Below are positions 1 through 5,808 of a stretch of DNA of 7,323 nt, one piece after another. The notes below the pieces were generated by a model, which saw only the letters and a program-made list of their open reading frames with translations, ran no database searches and had not been told where the DNA came from. Location of the stretch: NCBI GenBank assembly GCA_031289285.1, contig JAITPT010000010.1, forward strand, positions 1 to 7,323, in the 5' to 3' direction. The DNA comes from Puniceicoccales bacterium (GTDB lineage: Bacteria; Verrucomicrobiota; Verrucomicrobiia; Opitutales; UBA953). Position numbers and translations under genes: made by a program. Every line of letters starts with the position of its first letter. Positions within the stretch are counted from its first letter, which is position 1.

Positions 1-2
1 AC

Positions 3-227
3 GCCGACATCCACGCCTACCACTGGGAGGGCGTCGGGCAACGCCACGGTCTGCCGGACACGCGGGCAATGCTCAACGGGCTGGTTGACGCCACGCCGTC
101 CGCGCTGGACGCCGTGGCGAGCAAGTTGCCCAAGGGTTTCCCGCCGACGCTCGCCGACGCGATTTTCGCTGGTGTCCGCCGCAGCGCGGACACGCTCGCA
201 GACTCGCTCGCAAACGGGCGCGGCTGA
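3..227 (+). CDS. HipA-family toxin kinase, C-terminal end only (5' truncated by window)
   Basis: The frame is open from the window edge to a TGA at 225-227 and gives 74 residues, so only the last part of a protein that normally has about 400 or more residues is present. The tail contains LPKGFPPTLADAIFAGVRR, which resembles the closing helical bundle of HipA-like serine/threonine kinases, where an LP-x-FP segment is followed by an amphipathic helix ending near the C-terminus. HipA toxins phosphorylate a cytoplasmic target (glutamyl-tRNA synthetase for E. coli HipA) and cause growth arrest, and a HipB-type DNA-binding antitoxin normally lies upstream. The kinase core and any hipB partner would lie outside the window, so activity cannot be judged. 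The assignment rests on remembered similarity of this short tail. Another HipA-fold kinase is possible, but an unrelated protein is less likely. Confidence 0.62.
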   Translation, partial: ADIHAYHWEGVGQRHGLPDTRAMLNGLVDATPSALDAVASKLPKGFPPTLADAIFAGVRRSADTLADSLANGRG

Positions 228-319
228 GGCGGCGTGTGCCAGCGAGCGGCGGGCGGCGAAGCGCGGAGAGGACGAAGAGCAGCGCGAGTTGCGATTGGGA
301 AAACGCCCTTTCGCCCCTC

Positions 320-347
320 TTGACAAGTGCCCCTGTTTGTGCATTCT
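320..347 (+). promoter_or_regulatory. candidate sigma70-type promoter
   Basis: A perfect TTGACA lies at 320-325. It is followed after 16 bases by CATTCT at 342-347, a poor -10 match (3 of 6 bases), or after 17 bases by ATTCTT. Initiation would fall near 354, just before the terminator hairpin at 361-407 and about 100 bases before the lipoprotein start at 455. It may drive the lipoprotein gene through an attenuator-like leader. The -35 is convincing and the -10 is not. Confidence 0.35.
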
Positions 348-360
348 TCGCGCCATCGAA

Positions 361-407
361 CCCGCCGCGCCTCTGCTTGCATGCGCAATCCGGCGGGGGT
401 TTTTTTT
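361..407 (+). terminator. rho-independent terminator hairpin
   Basis: CCCGCCG (361-367) pairs perfectly with CGGCGGG (391-397). The loop is 23 bases and can be shortened by a further CGC/GCG pairing. The stem is followed by GG and a run of eight T (400-407). It sits 134 bases after the HipA stop and 48 bases before the lipoprotein start, so it most simply ends the hipA transcript. Its position directly after the candidate promoter also allows an attenuation role for the lipoprotein gene. Confidence 0.65.
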
Positions 408-454
408 GATTTCCGCGCTTGCGTTTGCGGAACTCGGCGGGGAACATGCCGCAC

Positions 455-1021
455 ATGTCCTCATTGCTTTCTATGCTTACAACTGCGCCTGCCCGTGTGC
501 GCACCGCGATTTTCGCCGCCGCTGCTTGCGCCTCCGTTTTATTGACGGGCTGCGCTACGCAGAACGTTCCCACCGCCGAGAAGATGGCACCGTTCGCAAC
601 CTTCGCGGTCGAATCTGCCACCAGTCCGGCACTCAACACCAACGACTCGACGCCCCCCGCTATCGCCAACGCTCTCGCGGACGCCATCCAAAGCACCCTG
701 ATCGCGAAGGGCTACACTGTCGCCGCCCCCAAAGCGCGGGTGGACTTTGTCGTCCGCTACACGGTGTCTGCGCCGCCGCCGCGTTCCACCGCTGCGGGTG
801 CGTCGCCTCCCGCCACAAACGCCAACGCCTCTTTTGACGCCGCCGCTACGGGCGACTCCGTCAGCTTCTCGTTCATTGACGCCGAAGGGCACCTGCTGTG
901 GCGTCCGAGTGTTGGTTTCCAAGGGGAGCTTCGGACGCTGCCTGCCCAACAAGTTCGCGAGCTTGTCGCAGAGACACTGGCACCGCTGCCCTCCAAGGCA
1001 GGGACGCCCGTGAAACGCTGA
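455..1021 (+). CDS. DUF4136-like outer-membrane lipoprotein
   Basis: With the ATG at 455 the product has 188 residues. I chose this start because a GGGGA sequence lies about 11 bases upstream. ATG at 446 or 473 in the same frame is also possible. The N-terminus is a lipoprotein signal: an Arg-containing n-region (APARVR), a hydrophobic Ala/Val stretch, and the lipobox LLTGC, with the lipidated Cys at residue 33 of this start. The mature part has an amphipathic segment (AIANALADAIQSTLIAKGYTV) followed by a strand rich in Val and Phe (VDFVVRYTVSA). This matches the remembered pattern of DUF4136 lipoproteins, where a helix ending in KGY precedes a DFxVxY strand. A Pro/Ala/Thr-rich linker separates these from a second beta segment (SVSFSFIDAEGHLLWR) and a terminal helix. 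It should be anchored in the outer membrane. The role is unknown. It looks monocistronic between a terminator and a 257-bp gap. Confidence 0.72.
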   Translation: MSSLLSMLTTAPARVRTAIFAAAACASVLLTGCATQNVPTAEKMAPFATFAVESATSPALNTNDSTPPAIANALADAIQSTLIAKGYTVAAPKARVDFVVRYTVSAPPPRSTAAGASPPATNANASFDAAATGDSVSFSFIDAEGHLLWRPSVGFQGELRTLPAQQVRELVAETLAPLPSKAGTPVKR

Positions 1022-1221
1022 GCGCGTGTCTTTGACCACTCCCCCTCTCCCGCATAACTCTCTCTTCTCTGTCTTTCCTCCGATGGTCTCGTCTTGCCGC
1101 TTACGACGCTCCGTCCCCGCGCTTGCTCCTGCACATGCGGGGGACTGTGCGCTTGCGCGGTGTGCTGTGGTCGCCGCGCTGCCAAGCACTGGCCACCGTC
1201 GCTAATCGCACAAAGGTTTCT

Positions 1222-1239
1222 CGCACGAAACGCACGAAA
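1222..1239 (+). repeat. two tandem 9-bp units upstream of the HEAT-like gene
   Basis: CGCACGAAA occurs twice in direct succession (1222-1230 and 1231-1239), 40 bases before the ATG at 1279. A related CGCACAAAG lies just upstream. The pair could be a regulator site for the downstream gene or chance. The rest of the 1022-1278 gap is pyrimidine-rich at its left end and shows no coding signal or strong hairpin. Confidence 0.3.
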
Positions 1240-1278
1240 CAAAACTTTTAACAACAACTCAAAAAAACCTTTCAAACC

Positions 1279-3567
1279 ATGAAAACCTTCCAAGCCATGA
1301 ACCAAAATGTCCCTGCGGGAAACGTCCCTGCGGGAAACGTCCCCAAAAAATCGCGTCGCCTTCGTGCCGCCGCGCTAATCGTCCTTGTGCTGCTGTTGCT
1401 GACGGTCGGCGCATGGAGTATCTTTACTTATTGGCGGGGGCGAGAAACGGAAGTGAATATTGAGAACGCACTGACTTCCCTCGATTATAGCACGGGGGTA
1501 ATGGCCGTCTCGAAAATTAACGATGAAAGATTTCTTAAAATAATTGCGATAAGCAGCAAAAACAAAGACGCTGCCACCGCAGCACTCGAGAAGTTGCAAC
1601 AAAGAGAGACTATCATCGAAATCTCCGAAAAATCGCGCTGGCAAAAAGTCAGAATTGACGCTTTGGGACGCCTCGGCGACGCGGCACTGTTTCTCCACGC
1701 AGCCAAAAATGACACAGGAAACCTTGTGCGTTTTTATGCGGTAAAAAATCTTACAGATGAAAAAGAACTCTCGGAAATTGCAAAAAAAGCGGACGGTATA
1801 ATGCTTGGAAGGACAATCGCAGAAAGCGGTCAGGCAGGGCCAGTGGACATCGCCGTTCTCGCCGTGGAACAGATTGCCTCAGAAAAGGTTTTGGAAAATA
1901 TAGCGACAGGAGCAATAAACGAAGATGTCCGCCGCGCTGCCGCCGAAAAACTACGGTCACTACGAATTGCAGGAATGGAGCAATCAGAAGATAAGGAGGG
2001 GTTGGCACACGCTGCGAAATACGAGAAAGACGCAGGCGTAAGAAGATCTGCCGTGAACCGTTTAACCGACCCAGCTACGCTGGCGCATGTCGCAAAGTTC
2101 GCCCCAGATATTTCTATCCGAACAGCAGCATTAAAGAAACTTAGCGACATCGTGTTGTTGGCAGATATTGTGAAAACAGCGGACGATGCCTCAATACGAA
2201 ACGCCGCTATGGAGAAAATCGCCGCACCGCCCACCGCACCGCTCTTTACCGTGCTGGCGGATATAGCGGTGAACGCAAATGATTTGAGTTTGCGTCGAAT
2301 AGCAGCGGAAAAATTACTCGCGCAAAATCCCCTTGAAGTAGCGTCGGCGACTAAACCTTCTCCAGAGCAAGAAGAGGCCGAAAAAGCGAAAGACGCCGCA
2401 GTGCGCTTAATTGCCGAAAAAGCACAAGATGCTGCGGTGCGCTTGATTGCTGTGCGGCGGCTGAGCGACGCAAAAACGCTGGCGCAAATCGCGAAAAGCG
2501 ACGAGAGCCGCGAAGTGCGCCTTGTCGCTACTGCGAAAACAACGCTTGATGAGACCCTCGCACATATCGCCAAAGCGGATAGCGATGCGGTGGTGCGCTT
2601 TGTCGCCGTGAAACAGCTAAAGGATACCACATTGCTGGCGGATGTCGCCAAGACCGCAGGTGACATTCAGGTGCGTTTCGCCGCAGTGGGAAAATTGACC
2701 GACCAAAAGACACTCGCAGAAATCGCGATGTCGGACAAAAATGACATTGTGCGTTTTGCTGCACTGGAACGATTGTCCGCCCGCGAACAGCTTGTTTTTG
2801 TCGCCCAAAAAAGTGCCGATACCGATGTGCGGCGTGGCGCGATAAAGACACTAACAGAGACCGTGGTAGTAGAAAAAATAAACGATACGACGAGTCTGGC
2901 ACTTGTGGCAGAATATGCGGATAATGCTAATAAACGGCAGGCGGCTGTAGAAAAATTGCGGGCGGAAGAATGCGGCACGTTGCTTGCAAAAATAGCGTTG
3001 GAGGACGAAGACACTCGTGTGCGGATCGCTGCCATAAAGAAAACCTCCGATACGGCACTACTGGTGCGTATTGCGGGAGAAAACACCAATGATGAATTGT
3101 CCGCCGCCGCTGTGGCACGCTTGGCGGAAATCGTTGCTGTAGGAAATGAAACCGACAATGCGCTCTTATCCATTTTGGCCTTGCGAGCGGAGGACGCCAG
3201 CAAACGTTTGGAGGCGATTAAAAGAGTCAACGACAGAGCTATTTTGGAGAAAATCGCAAAAGAGTCGAATGATGCTGCGGTGCGTGCCGCTGCCATCGAA
3301 AAATTAAGACCGGAGAAAAGACACGGACCGCACGGCGACAGACCCAATCAGCCCCACCCGCCGCCCGATGGAAATCACCCGCCACCCCATGAAAAACCCA
3401 AACCGCAAGACCCGCCGTCTGCTCTGCCTCAACCTATTCCACAACCAAGGAGGGGGTTAAAAAAAGAAGAAAATAACGGCGCGAAAGAAGAAAAGCCCAA
3501 ACCGCAAAGTCCGCCATCAACCCAACTTCAACCTATTCCCAAACCAAGTAGGGTGTTTCAAAAATGA
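1279..3567 (+). CDS. membrane-anchored HEAT/LRV-like repeat protein with proline-rich tail
   Basis: The product has 762 residues. Residues 1-29 are cytoplasmic and contain NVPAG repeats and a KKSRRLR basic patch. Residues 30-51 form one transmembrane helix (AALIVLVLLLLTVGAWSIF). The basic patch predicts N-in topology, so about 700 residues should lie in the periplasm. From about residue 60 to 675 the protein is a chain of about twenty helix pairs of the form VRxxAVxxLxDxxxLAxIAKxxxD. The period is exactly 26 residues over long stretches: V387, V413, V439, V465, V491 and V517 all begin VR. Some units carry insertions (29, 32, 35 and 37 residues). This is a HEAT- or LRV-type alpha-solenoid, normally a protein-binding scaffold with no catalysis. 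The last 85 residues are Pro/Lys/Gln-rich with an internal duplication. There is no Shine-Dalgarno; an A-rich leader precedes the ATG. The gene is visibly AT-richer than its neighbours, which may mean foreign origin. Partner and role are unknown. Confidence 0.82.
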   Translation: MKTFQAMNQNVPAGNVPAGNVPKKSRRLRAAALIVLVLLLLTVGAWSIFTYWRGRETEVNIENALTSLDYSTGVMAVSKINDERFLKIIAISSKNKDAATAALEKLQQRETIIEISEKSRWQKVRIDALGRLGDAALFLHAAKNDTGNLVRFYAVKNLTDEKELSEIAKKADGIMLGRTIAESGQAGPVDIAVLAVEQIASEKVLENIATGAINEDVRRAAAEKLRSLRIAGMEQSEDKEGLAHAAKYEKDAGVRRSAVNRLTDPATLAHVAKFAPDISIRTAALKKLSDIVLLADIVKTADDASIRNAAMEKIAAPPTAPLFTVLADIAVNANDLSLRRIAAEKLLAQNPLEVASATKPSPEQEEAEKAKDAAVRLIAEKAQDAAVRLIAVRRLSDAKTLAQIAKSDESREVRLVATAKTTLDETLAHIAKADSDAVVRFVAVKQLKDTTLLADVAKTAGDIQVRFAAVGKLTDQKTLAEIAMSDKNDIVRFAALERLSAREQLVFVAQKSADTDVRRGAIKTLTETVVVEKINDTTSLALVAEYADNANKRQAAVEKLRAEECGTLLAKIALEDEDTRVRIAAIKKTSDTALLVRIAGENTNDELSAAAVARLAEIVAVGNETDNALLSILALRAEDASKRLEAIKRVNDRAILEKIAKESNDAAVRAAAIEKLRPEKRHGPHGDRPNQPHPPPDGNHPPPHEKPKPQDPPSALPQPIPQPRRGLKKEENNGAKEEKPKPQSPPSTQLQPIPKPSRVFQK
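1306..1344 (+). repeat. 15-bp tandem repeat encoding NVPAG
   Basis: There are 2.6 copies of the unit AACGTCCCTGCGGGA (the first has AAT for AAC) at 1306-1320, 1321-1335 and 1336-1344. They encode NVPAG-NVPAG-NVP just before the basic patch and membrane helix. Each unit contains the small inverted repeat TCCC-TGC-GGGA, so short hairpins could form close to the start codon. The unit is in frame, so copy-number change would only alter cytoplasmic tail length. Confidence 0.75.
2377..2448 (+). repeat. 36-bp in-frame tandem duplication inside the solenoid
   Basis: Bases 2377-2412 and 2413-2448 encode AEKAKDAAVRLI and AEKAQDAAVRLI. The two copies differ at 6 of 36 bases, five of them synonymous. 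The duplicated piece is the linker plus the start of one repeat unit rather than a whole 26-residue unit, so one solenoid unit is cut to 12 residues here. Confidence 0.8.
3391..3558 (+). repeat. diverged direct duplication in the proline-rich tail
   Basis: Two 69-base segments (3391-3459 and 3490-3558, offset 99 bp) encode EKPKPQDPPSALPQPIPQPR and EKPKPQSPPSTQLQPIPKPS. The tail therefore holds two Pro-rich modules separated by a Lys/Glu linker (LKKEENNGAKE). DNA identity is roughly three quarters by eye. Confidence 0.7.
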
Positions 3568-3595
3568 AGATAACGCAAAGCAGTAAAGACCTCGT

Positions 3596-3615
3596 GGAGA
3601 AATCGCTTTTTCTCC
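3596..3615 (+). terminator. weak stem-loop after the HEAT-like gene
   Basis: GGAGAAA (3596-3602) pairs with TTTCTCC (3609-3615) around a 6-base loop, 28 bases after the TGA at 3565-3567. There is no T-run behind it, only an A/T-rich stretch. It is a poor intrinsic terminator by itself. The large palindrome starting 17 bases further may contribute to ending transcription. Confidence 0.3.
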
Positions 3616-3627
3616 CGACGCTTATTT

Positions 3628-3632
3628 ATTAT
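3628..3632. repeat. left target-site duplication of palindromic copy 1 (ATTAT)
   Basis: ATTAT precedes the element directly and recurs as ATTAT at 3795-3799 right after it. A 5-bp direct repeat at the exact borders of a terminally inverted-repeated unit is the usual mark of transposition. The flank is A/T-rich, so a chance match is not excluded. Confidence 0.55.
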
Positions 3633-3794
3633 CCTAAGAACGGCAGTTCAGCGGGATGGGTTTGCGCAAGATTTTGAGGCGGCTGTGGTTTGTGCTTTCC
3701 CGACGCGCACCTTGCGGTGCGTGGAGCGGAAAGCGCAAGCCGCAGACGGCCAAAAGATTGCGCAAAACCGCCCGCATTAACTGCCGTTTTTAGG
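3633..3794 (-). mobile_element. 162-bp palindromic MITE-like element, copy 1
   Basis: The ends are CCTAAGAACGGCAGTT (3633-3648) and, read inward on the other strand, CCTAAAAACGGCAGTT (3794-3779), so 15 of 16 bases match. The apex is a perfect CGCACC-TTGC-GGTGCG hairpin at 3706-3721. Its centre (3713.5) is exactly the midpoint of the two ends, so the whole element folds as one long imperfect hairpin. Apparent 5-bp ATTAT target duplications flank it. It encodes no transposase, so it would be a non-autonomous element moved in trans, or a REP/BIME-type repeat. It fills the junction between two convergent genes, directly abutting the minus-strand stop, where the hairpin may help to end transcripts. 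A second copy in opposite orientation begins at 7199. Confidence 0.82.
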
Positions 3795-3795
3795 A

Positions 3796-5373
3796 TTATC
3801 GTCTGTGCCCGCCGCCGCCGCCACCGCCGCCGCTACGCGAGGACGAACCGCTGCTACTGCTGCGTGAGGACGAACTGCTGCTACTACTGCGCGAAGATGA
3901 TTTGCTATCACTATCGCTACTGCTGCGCGAAGACGATTTGCTATCACTGTCGCTGCTGCTGCGGGAAGACGAACTGCTGCTGCTGCTCCCGCTGCTACTC
4001 CCGCTGCTGCGCGGGCCGTCTGACGAACGGGACGCGGATGCGGATGCGGACTGTTTCGAGGATGATGACCGGTCCGAGCCGCTGCTGGAACGTTGTGCTT
4101 GGCGCGAACTGGAATTGTCCGATTGTGCTTGGCGCCCCTGCGCGGACTGGCGTTGGGCGGAGCGCACGGGCGCGCGCACTTGCGAACGCTGACGGGTCGC
4201 CGATTGCGAAACTTGGGAATTCGGCGCGGCTGATTGCACACCGACTCGTGTGCTGCTGACTCGTGTGCTGCTGCTCGCCGCCACGGGTTGACGCACTGCT
4301 ACGGGCTGGCGCACCGCCGTAGGTTGCGCAGCGCGCGGAGTCACGAGCGGACGCGCCACGGGCGCGGCGACAGCGCGGCGGTTCGCAGCGACACCGGGAC
4401 GGCTTGCGACAGCAGGACGGTGGTTTGCGGTGGCGGGGCGGCGTTGCAAAAGCGGCGGCGGGCGGTGTTGCGACACGTGCGAGGACGGCGGGCTTCTCCG
4501 TAGTATCAGCGGCGAGTGCGAGTAGTGCCGATGCGAGTAATGGGAGACATACCGAGCGCGATAATACGAGCGATACCAGATGGGGTCATACCAACCCAAC
4601 CCCCACCCCCATCCGAGGCCCCAGCCCAAACCCCAGCCTCTGCCCCATGTCCACGACAAACCCACGCCGTAAGGCCAGCCCCACGACCAGCCCGGGCCAT
4701 AATATCCGTAGTAACCAAAGGAGCCGTAACCGCCCTGCGGCCACCCCGCCTCCTGCGAATAGGGCGAGTAAGTGATGTTGTAATTAACACTCGCCGGCTC
4801 CGACCACGCCGCTACCGACGCTGGTTCGGGTTCGGAGGTGCTGGCCTCCGCCGACGCGGATGTCGCCGCGCCAGCCGCTGCGAGTGTGGCAGCGTTTTGC
4901 GGCGGCGTTGGTTCCGCGTAGTAGCCGTTGGCGACTTCAAACCAGACGAACTCGCCGTCAAATTCGCGCAGCCGAGCGGCGGCGAGAAACGCGACGGGGT
5001 GCCCCCTCGGGATGAGCCGGACGCCCGATGGAATGGCGGTCGCGACGCGCCACTCGCCGTTGGGCGTGGCGGTGACAAACCAGACTCCCTCCTCGCAGGT
5101 GAACAGCGTGCCGAGGACGGTTTTCAAAACAGGCGCGGTGCTGTTGGTCGCGAATTGCAAGCCCGTGTCGGGGATTTCCTCCCACTGCGGCGTGCCACCC
5201 TCGAATGCTGGCGCGGTGGCGATGCGCGCGGTCTTCGGCGAAACGCGGAGGCTTTCGACGGTCTGTCTCTGTGTCGAGGCGGACGTTGTTTGGGGAGTGT
5301 CGGCGTTGGCGACGTTGCCGAGCGAGAGCAGGAACGCCGACAGGATGTAGGTGAGTGTGGTTTGGTTTTTCAT
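3796..5373 (-). CDS. secreted/envelope protein with W/G/Y-rich core and Ser/Arg-rich tail
   Basis: The product has 525 residues. Residues 1-24 are a signal peptide (hydrophobic LTYILSAFLLSLG, cleavage site ANA-D). Residues about 62-130 form a small beta-type domain (QWEEIPDTGLQFATNS, GVWFVTATPNGEWRVA, VRLIPRGHPV). It resembles repeats in some predicted envelope proteins, where an NT motif precedes GxWFxAxxxxGPW; that is a remembered likeness. Residues 155-195 are an Ala/Ser/Glu linker. Residues 200-285 are Gly/Trp/Tyr-rich (GWGLGWGLGWGWGLGW) and then His/Tyr-rich (RYVSHYSHRHYSHS). Residues 290-410 are basic and Pro/Ala/Gln-rich, and 415-525 are almost only Ser, Arg, Asp and Lys, ending in Gly8-HRR. 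It is probably periplasmic or surface exposed; function unknown. The ATG at 5373 has no Shine-Dalgarno but a leader with TTAACA and CAAA. The TAA stop lies inside the ATTAT duplication next to palindromic copy 1. Confidence 0.75.
   Translation of the reverse strand: MKNQTTLTYILSAFLLSLGNVANADTPQTTSASTQRQTVESLRVSPKTARIATAPAFEGGTPQWEEIPDTGLQFATNSTAPVLKTVLGTLFTCEEGVWFVTATPNGEWRVATAIPSGVRLIPRGHPVAFLAAARLREFDGEFVWFEVANGYYAEPTPPQNAATLAAAGAATSASAEASTSEPEPASVAAWSEPASVNYNITYSPYSQEAGWPQGGYGSFGYYGYYGPGWSWGWPYGVGLSWTWGRGWGLGWGLGWGWGLGWYDPIWYRSYYRARYVSHYSHRHYSHSPLILRRSPPSSHVSQHRPPPLLQRRPATANHRPAVASRPGVAANRRAVAAPVARPLVTPRAAQPTAVRQPVAVRQPVAASSSTRVSSTRVGVQSAAPNSQVSQSATRQRSQVRAPVRSAQRQSAQGRQAQSDNSSSRQAQRSSSGSDRSSSSKQSASASASRSSDGPRSSGSSSGSSSSSSSSRSSSDSDSKSSSRSSSDSDSKSSSRSSSSSSSSRSSSSGSSSRSGGGGGGGGHRR
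3807..3834 (-). repeat. triplet repeat encoding poly-Gly
   Basis: A run of GCC/ACC triplets on the plus strand encodes eight consecutive Gly near the C-terminus of the Ser-rich protein. Such triplet runs are prone to in-frame slippage. Confidence 0.6.
3889..3960 (-). repeat. 36-bp tandem repeat encoding RSSSDSDSKSSS
   Basis: Two adjacent 36-base units (3889-3924 and 3925-3960) differ at only a few third positions and encode residues 471-482 and 483-494 with identical sequence. They lie in the Ser-rich tail, which is otherwise made of AGC/AGT-type Ser codons, so the tail probably grew by slippage and unequal exchange. Confidence 0.75.
4243..4272 (-). repeat. 15-bp perfect tandem repeat encoding SSTRV
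   Basis: GACTCGTGTGCTGCT occurs at 4243-4257 and again at 4258-4272 without mismatch, giving the repeated SSTRV pentapeptide at about residues 368-377. It is another in-frame expansion within the same low-complexity protein. Confidence 0.75.
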
Positions 5374-5540
5374 GGCGTTTGATTTTTGATGTTAAGGGTG
5401 AAACACGCAAAGATGGGTAAAGGTTGCTTACGACGTCGCTCGCCGCAAGACCTCACTTCGCGTTTCCGGTGACTCGCTCGTAACGCGAGACGCGGCAGCT
5501 CAACGGCAGCGCAGGCGCAGACGCGGCGTAGCTCTCGCGC

Positions 5541-5603
5541 TCATAGGACCTATAGGACTTATAGGACCTATAAGACCTATATGACCTATAAGACCTATAA
5601 GAC
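5541..5603. repeat. seven tandem 9-bp units, consensus CTATAAGAC/CTATAGGAC
   Basis: The units start at 5541, 5550, 5559, 5568, 5577, 5586 and 5595. Five begin CTATA, the first is TCATAGGAC and the third TTATAGGAC; all end GAC. On the minus strand the tract would read as repeats of Ser-Tyr-Arg, but no credible gene uses that frame. Two decayed units may recur at 6378-6395 (CCTATACGACCTATCTGG). It is a variable-number tandem repeat of unknown role. Confidence 0.85.
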
Positions 5604-5606
5604 CTG

Positions 5607-5636
5607 AGAATACCAAACCGGACACAAACCAAATAC
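5607..5636 (+). repeat. 30-bp direct repeat, copy A
   Basis: The sequence AGAATACCAAACCGGACACA continuing to AAATAC is identical to copy B at 5809-5838. The identity stops sharply at both ends. Copy A directly follows the 9-bp repeat tract. Confidence 0.85.
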
Positions 5637-5643
5637 GGGATGC

Positions 5644-5675
5644 AAAAAAATAAAATGCCGCTCCGAAGAGCGGCA
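5644..5675 (-). terminator. rho-independent terminator on the minus strand
   Basis: On the minus strand TGCCGCTC pairs with GAGCGGCA (8 bp, plus-strand positions 5656-5663 and 5668-5675) around a TTCG tetraloop. The stem is followed by TTTTATTTTTTT (5655-5644). This is a textbook intrinsic terminator. It lies between the two 30-bp repeats. No strong minus-strand gene precedes it; a doubtful frame ends at 5695. Confidence 0.8.
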
Positions 5676-5762
5676 AGTCCGTTGGCGGCCCTCGCTACTG
5701 CCACGATGGGCAGTCCGATAGACACACCAAAACATATTTCCCACCCACCGGCAACCACCTTT

Positions 5763-5782
5763 CAAAACTTTTCAAAACTTTT
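5763..5782. repeat. CAAAACTTTT tandem doublet
   Basis: The decamer CAAAACTTTT occurs twice in succession (5763-5772 and 5773-5782), followed by further T. AAAACTTTT is itself nearly palindromic. It may be a binding site or just low complexity. Confidence 0.5.
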
Positions 5783-5808
5783 TTCACCACACCAAAAATT
5801 TTACCATA

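Noticed and set aside
85..837. Plus-strand 250-residue frame across the hipA end and lipoprotein gene
   Set aside because: It is Arg/Ala-rich, crosses a terminator and overlaps the lipoprotein gene in another frame; a shadow in GC-rich DNA.
1830..2666. Minus-strand 278-residue frame inside the HEAT-like gene
   Set aside because: Its Ser/Ala/Phe repeats mirror the solenoid codons on the other strand; no independent signal.
3633..3794. Structured non-coding RNA gene
   Set aside because: The terminal inverted repeats, target duplication and a second copy at 97% identity fit a mobile palindromic element better than an RNA gene.
3690..4259. Plus-strand 189-residue frame starting in palindromic copy 1
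   Set aside because: It is antisense to the Ser-rich gene and gives a Cys/Tyr/Arg repeat translation; a shadow. The same N-terminus appears in a minus frame at copy 2 only because the element itself is repeated.
4516..5382. Plus-strand 288-residue frame
   Set aside because: It is antisense to the secreted protein gene, with Arg/Pro/Gly-rich translation typical of an opposite-strand shadow.
5541..5603. CRISPR-like array
   Set aside because: Units are 9 bp and contiguous, with no spacers and no cas genes nearby; it is a simple tandem repeat.
5453..5758. Minus-strand 101-residue frame
   Set aside because: It runs through the terminator and the 9-bp tract, giving a Ser-Tyr-Arg repeat, and has no start-site signals; this is an accident of the repeats.
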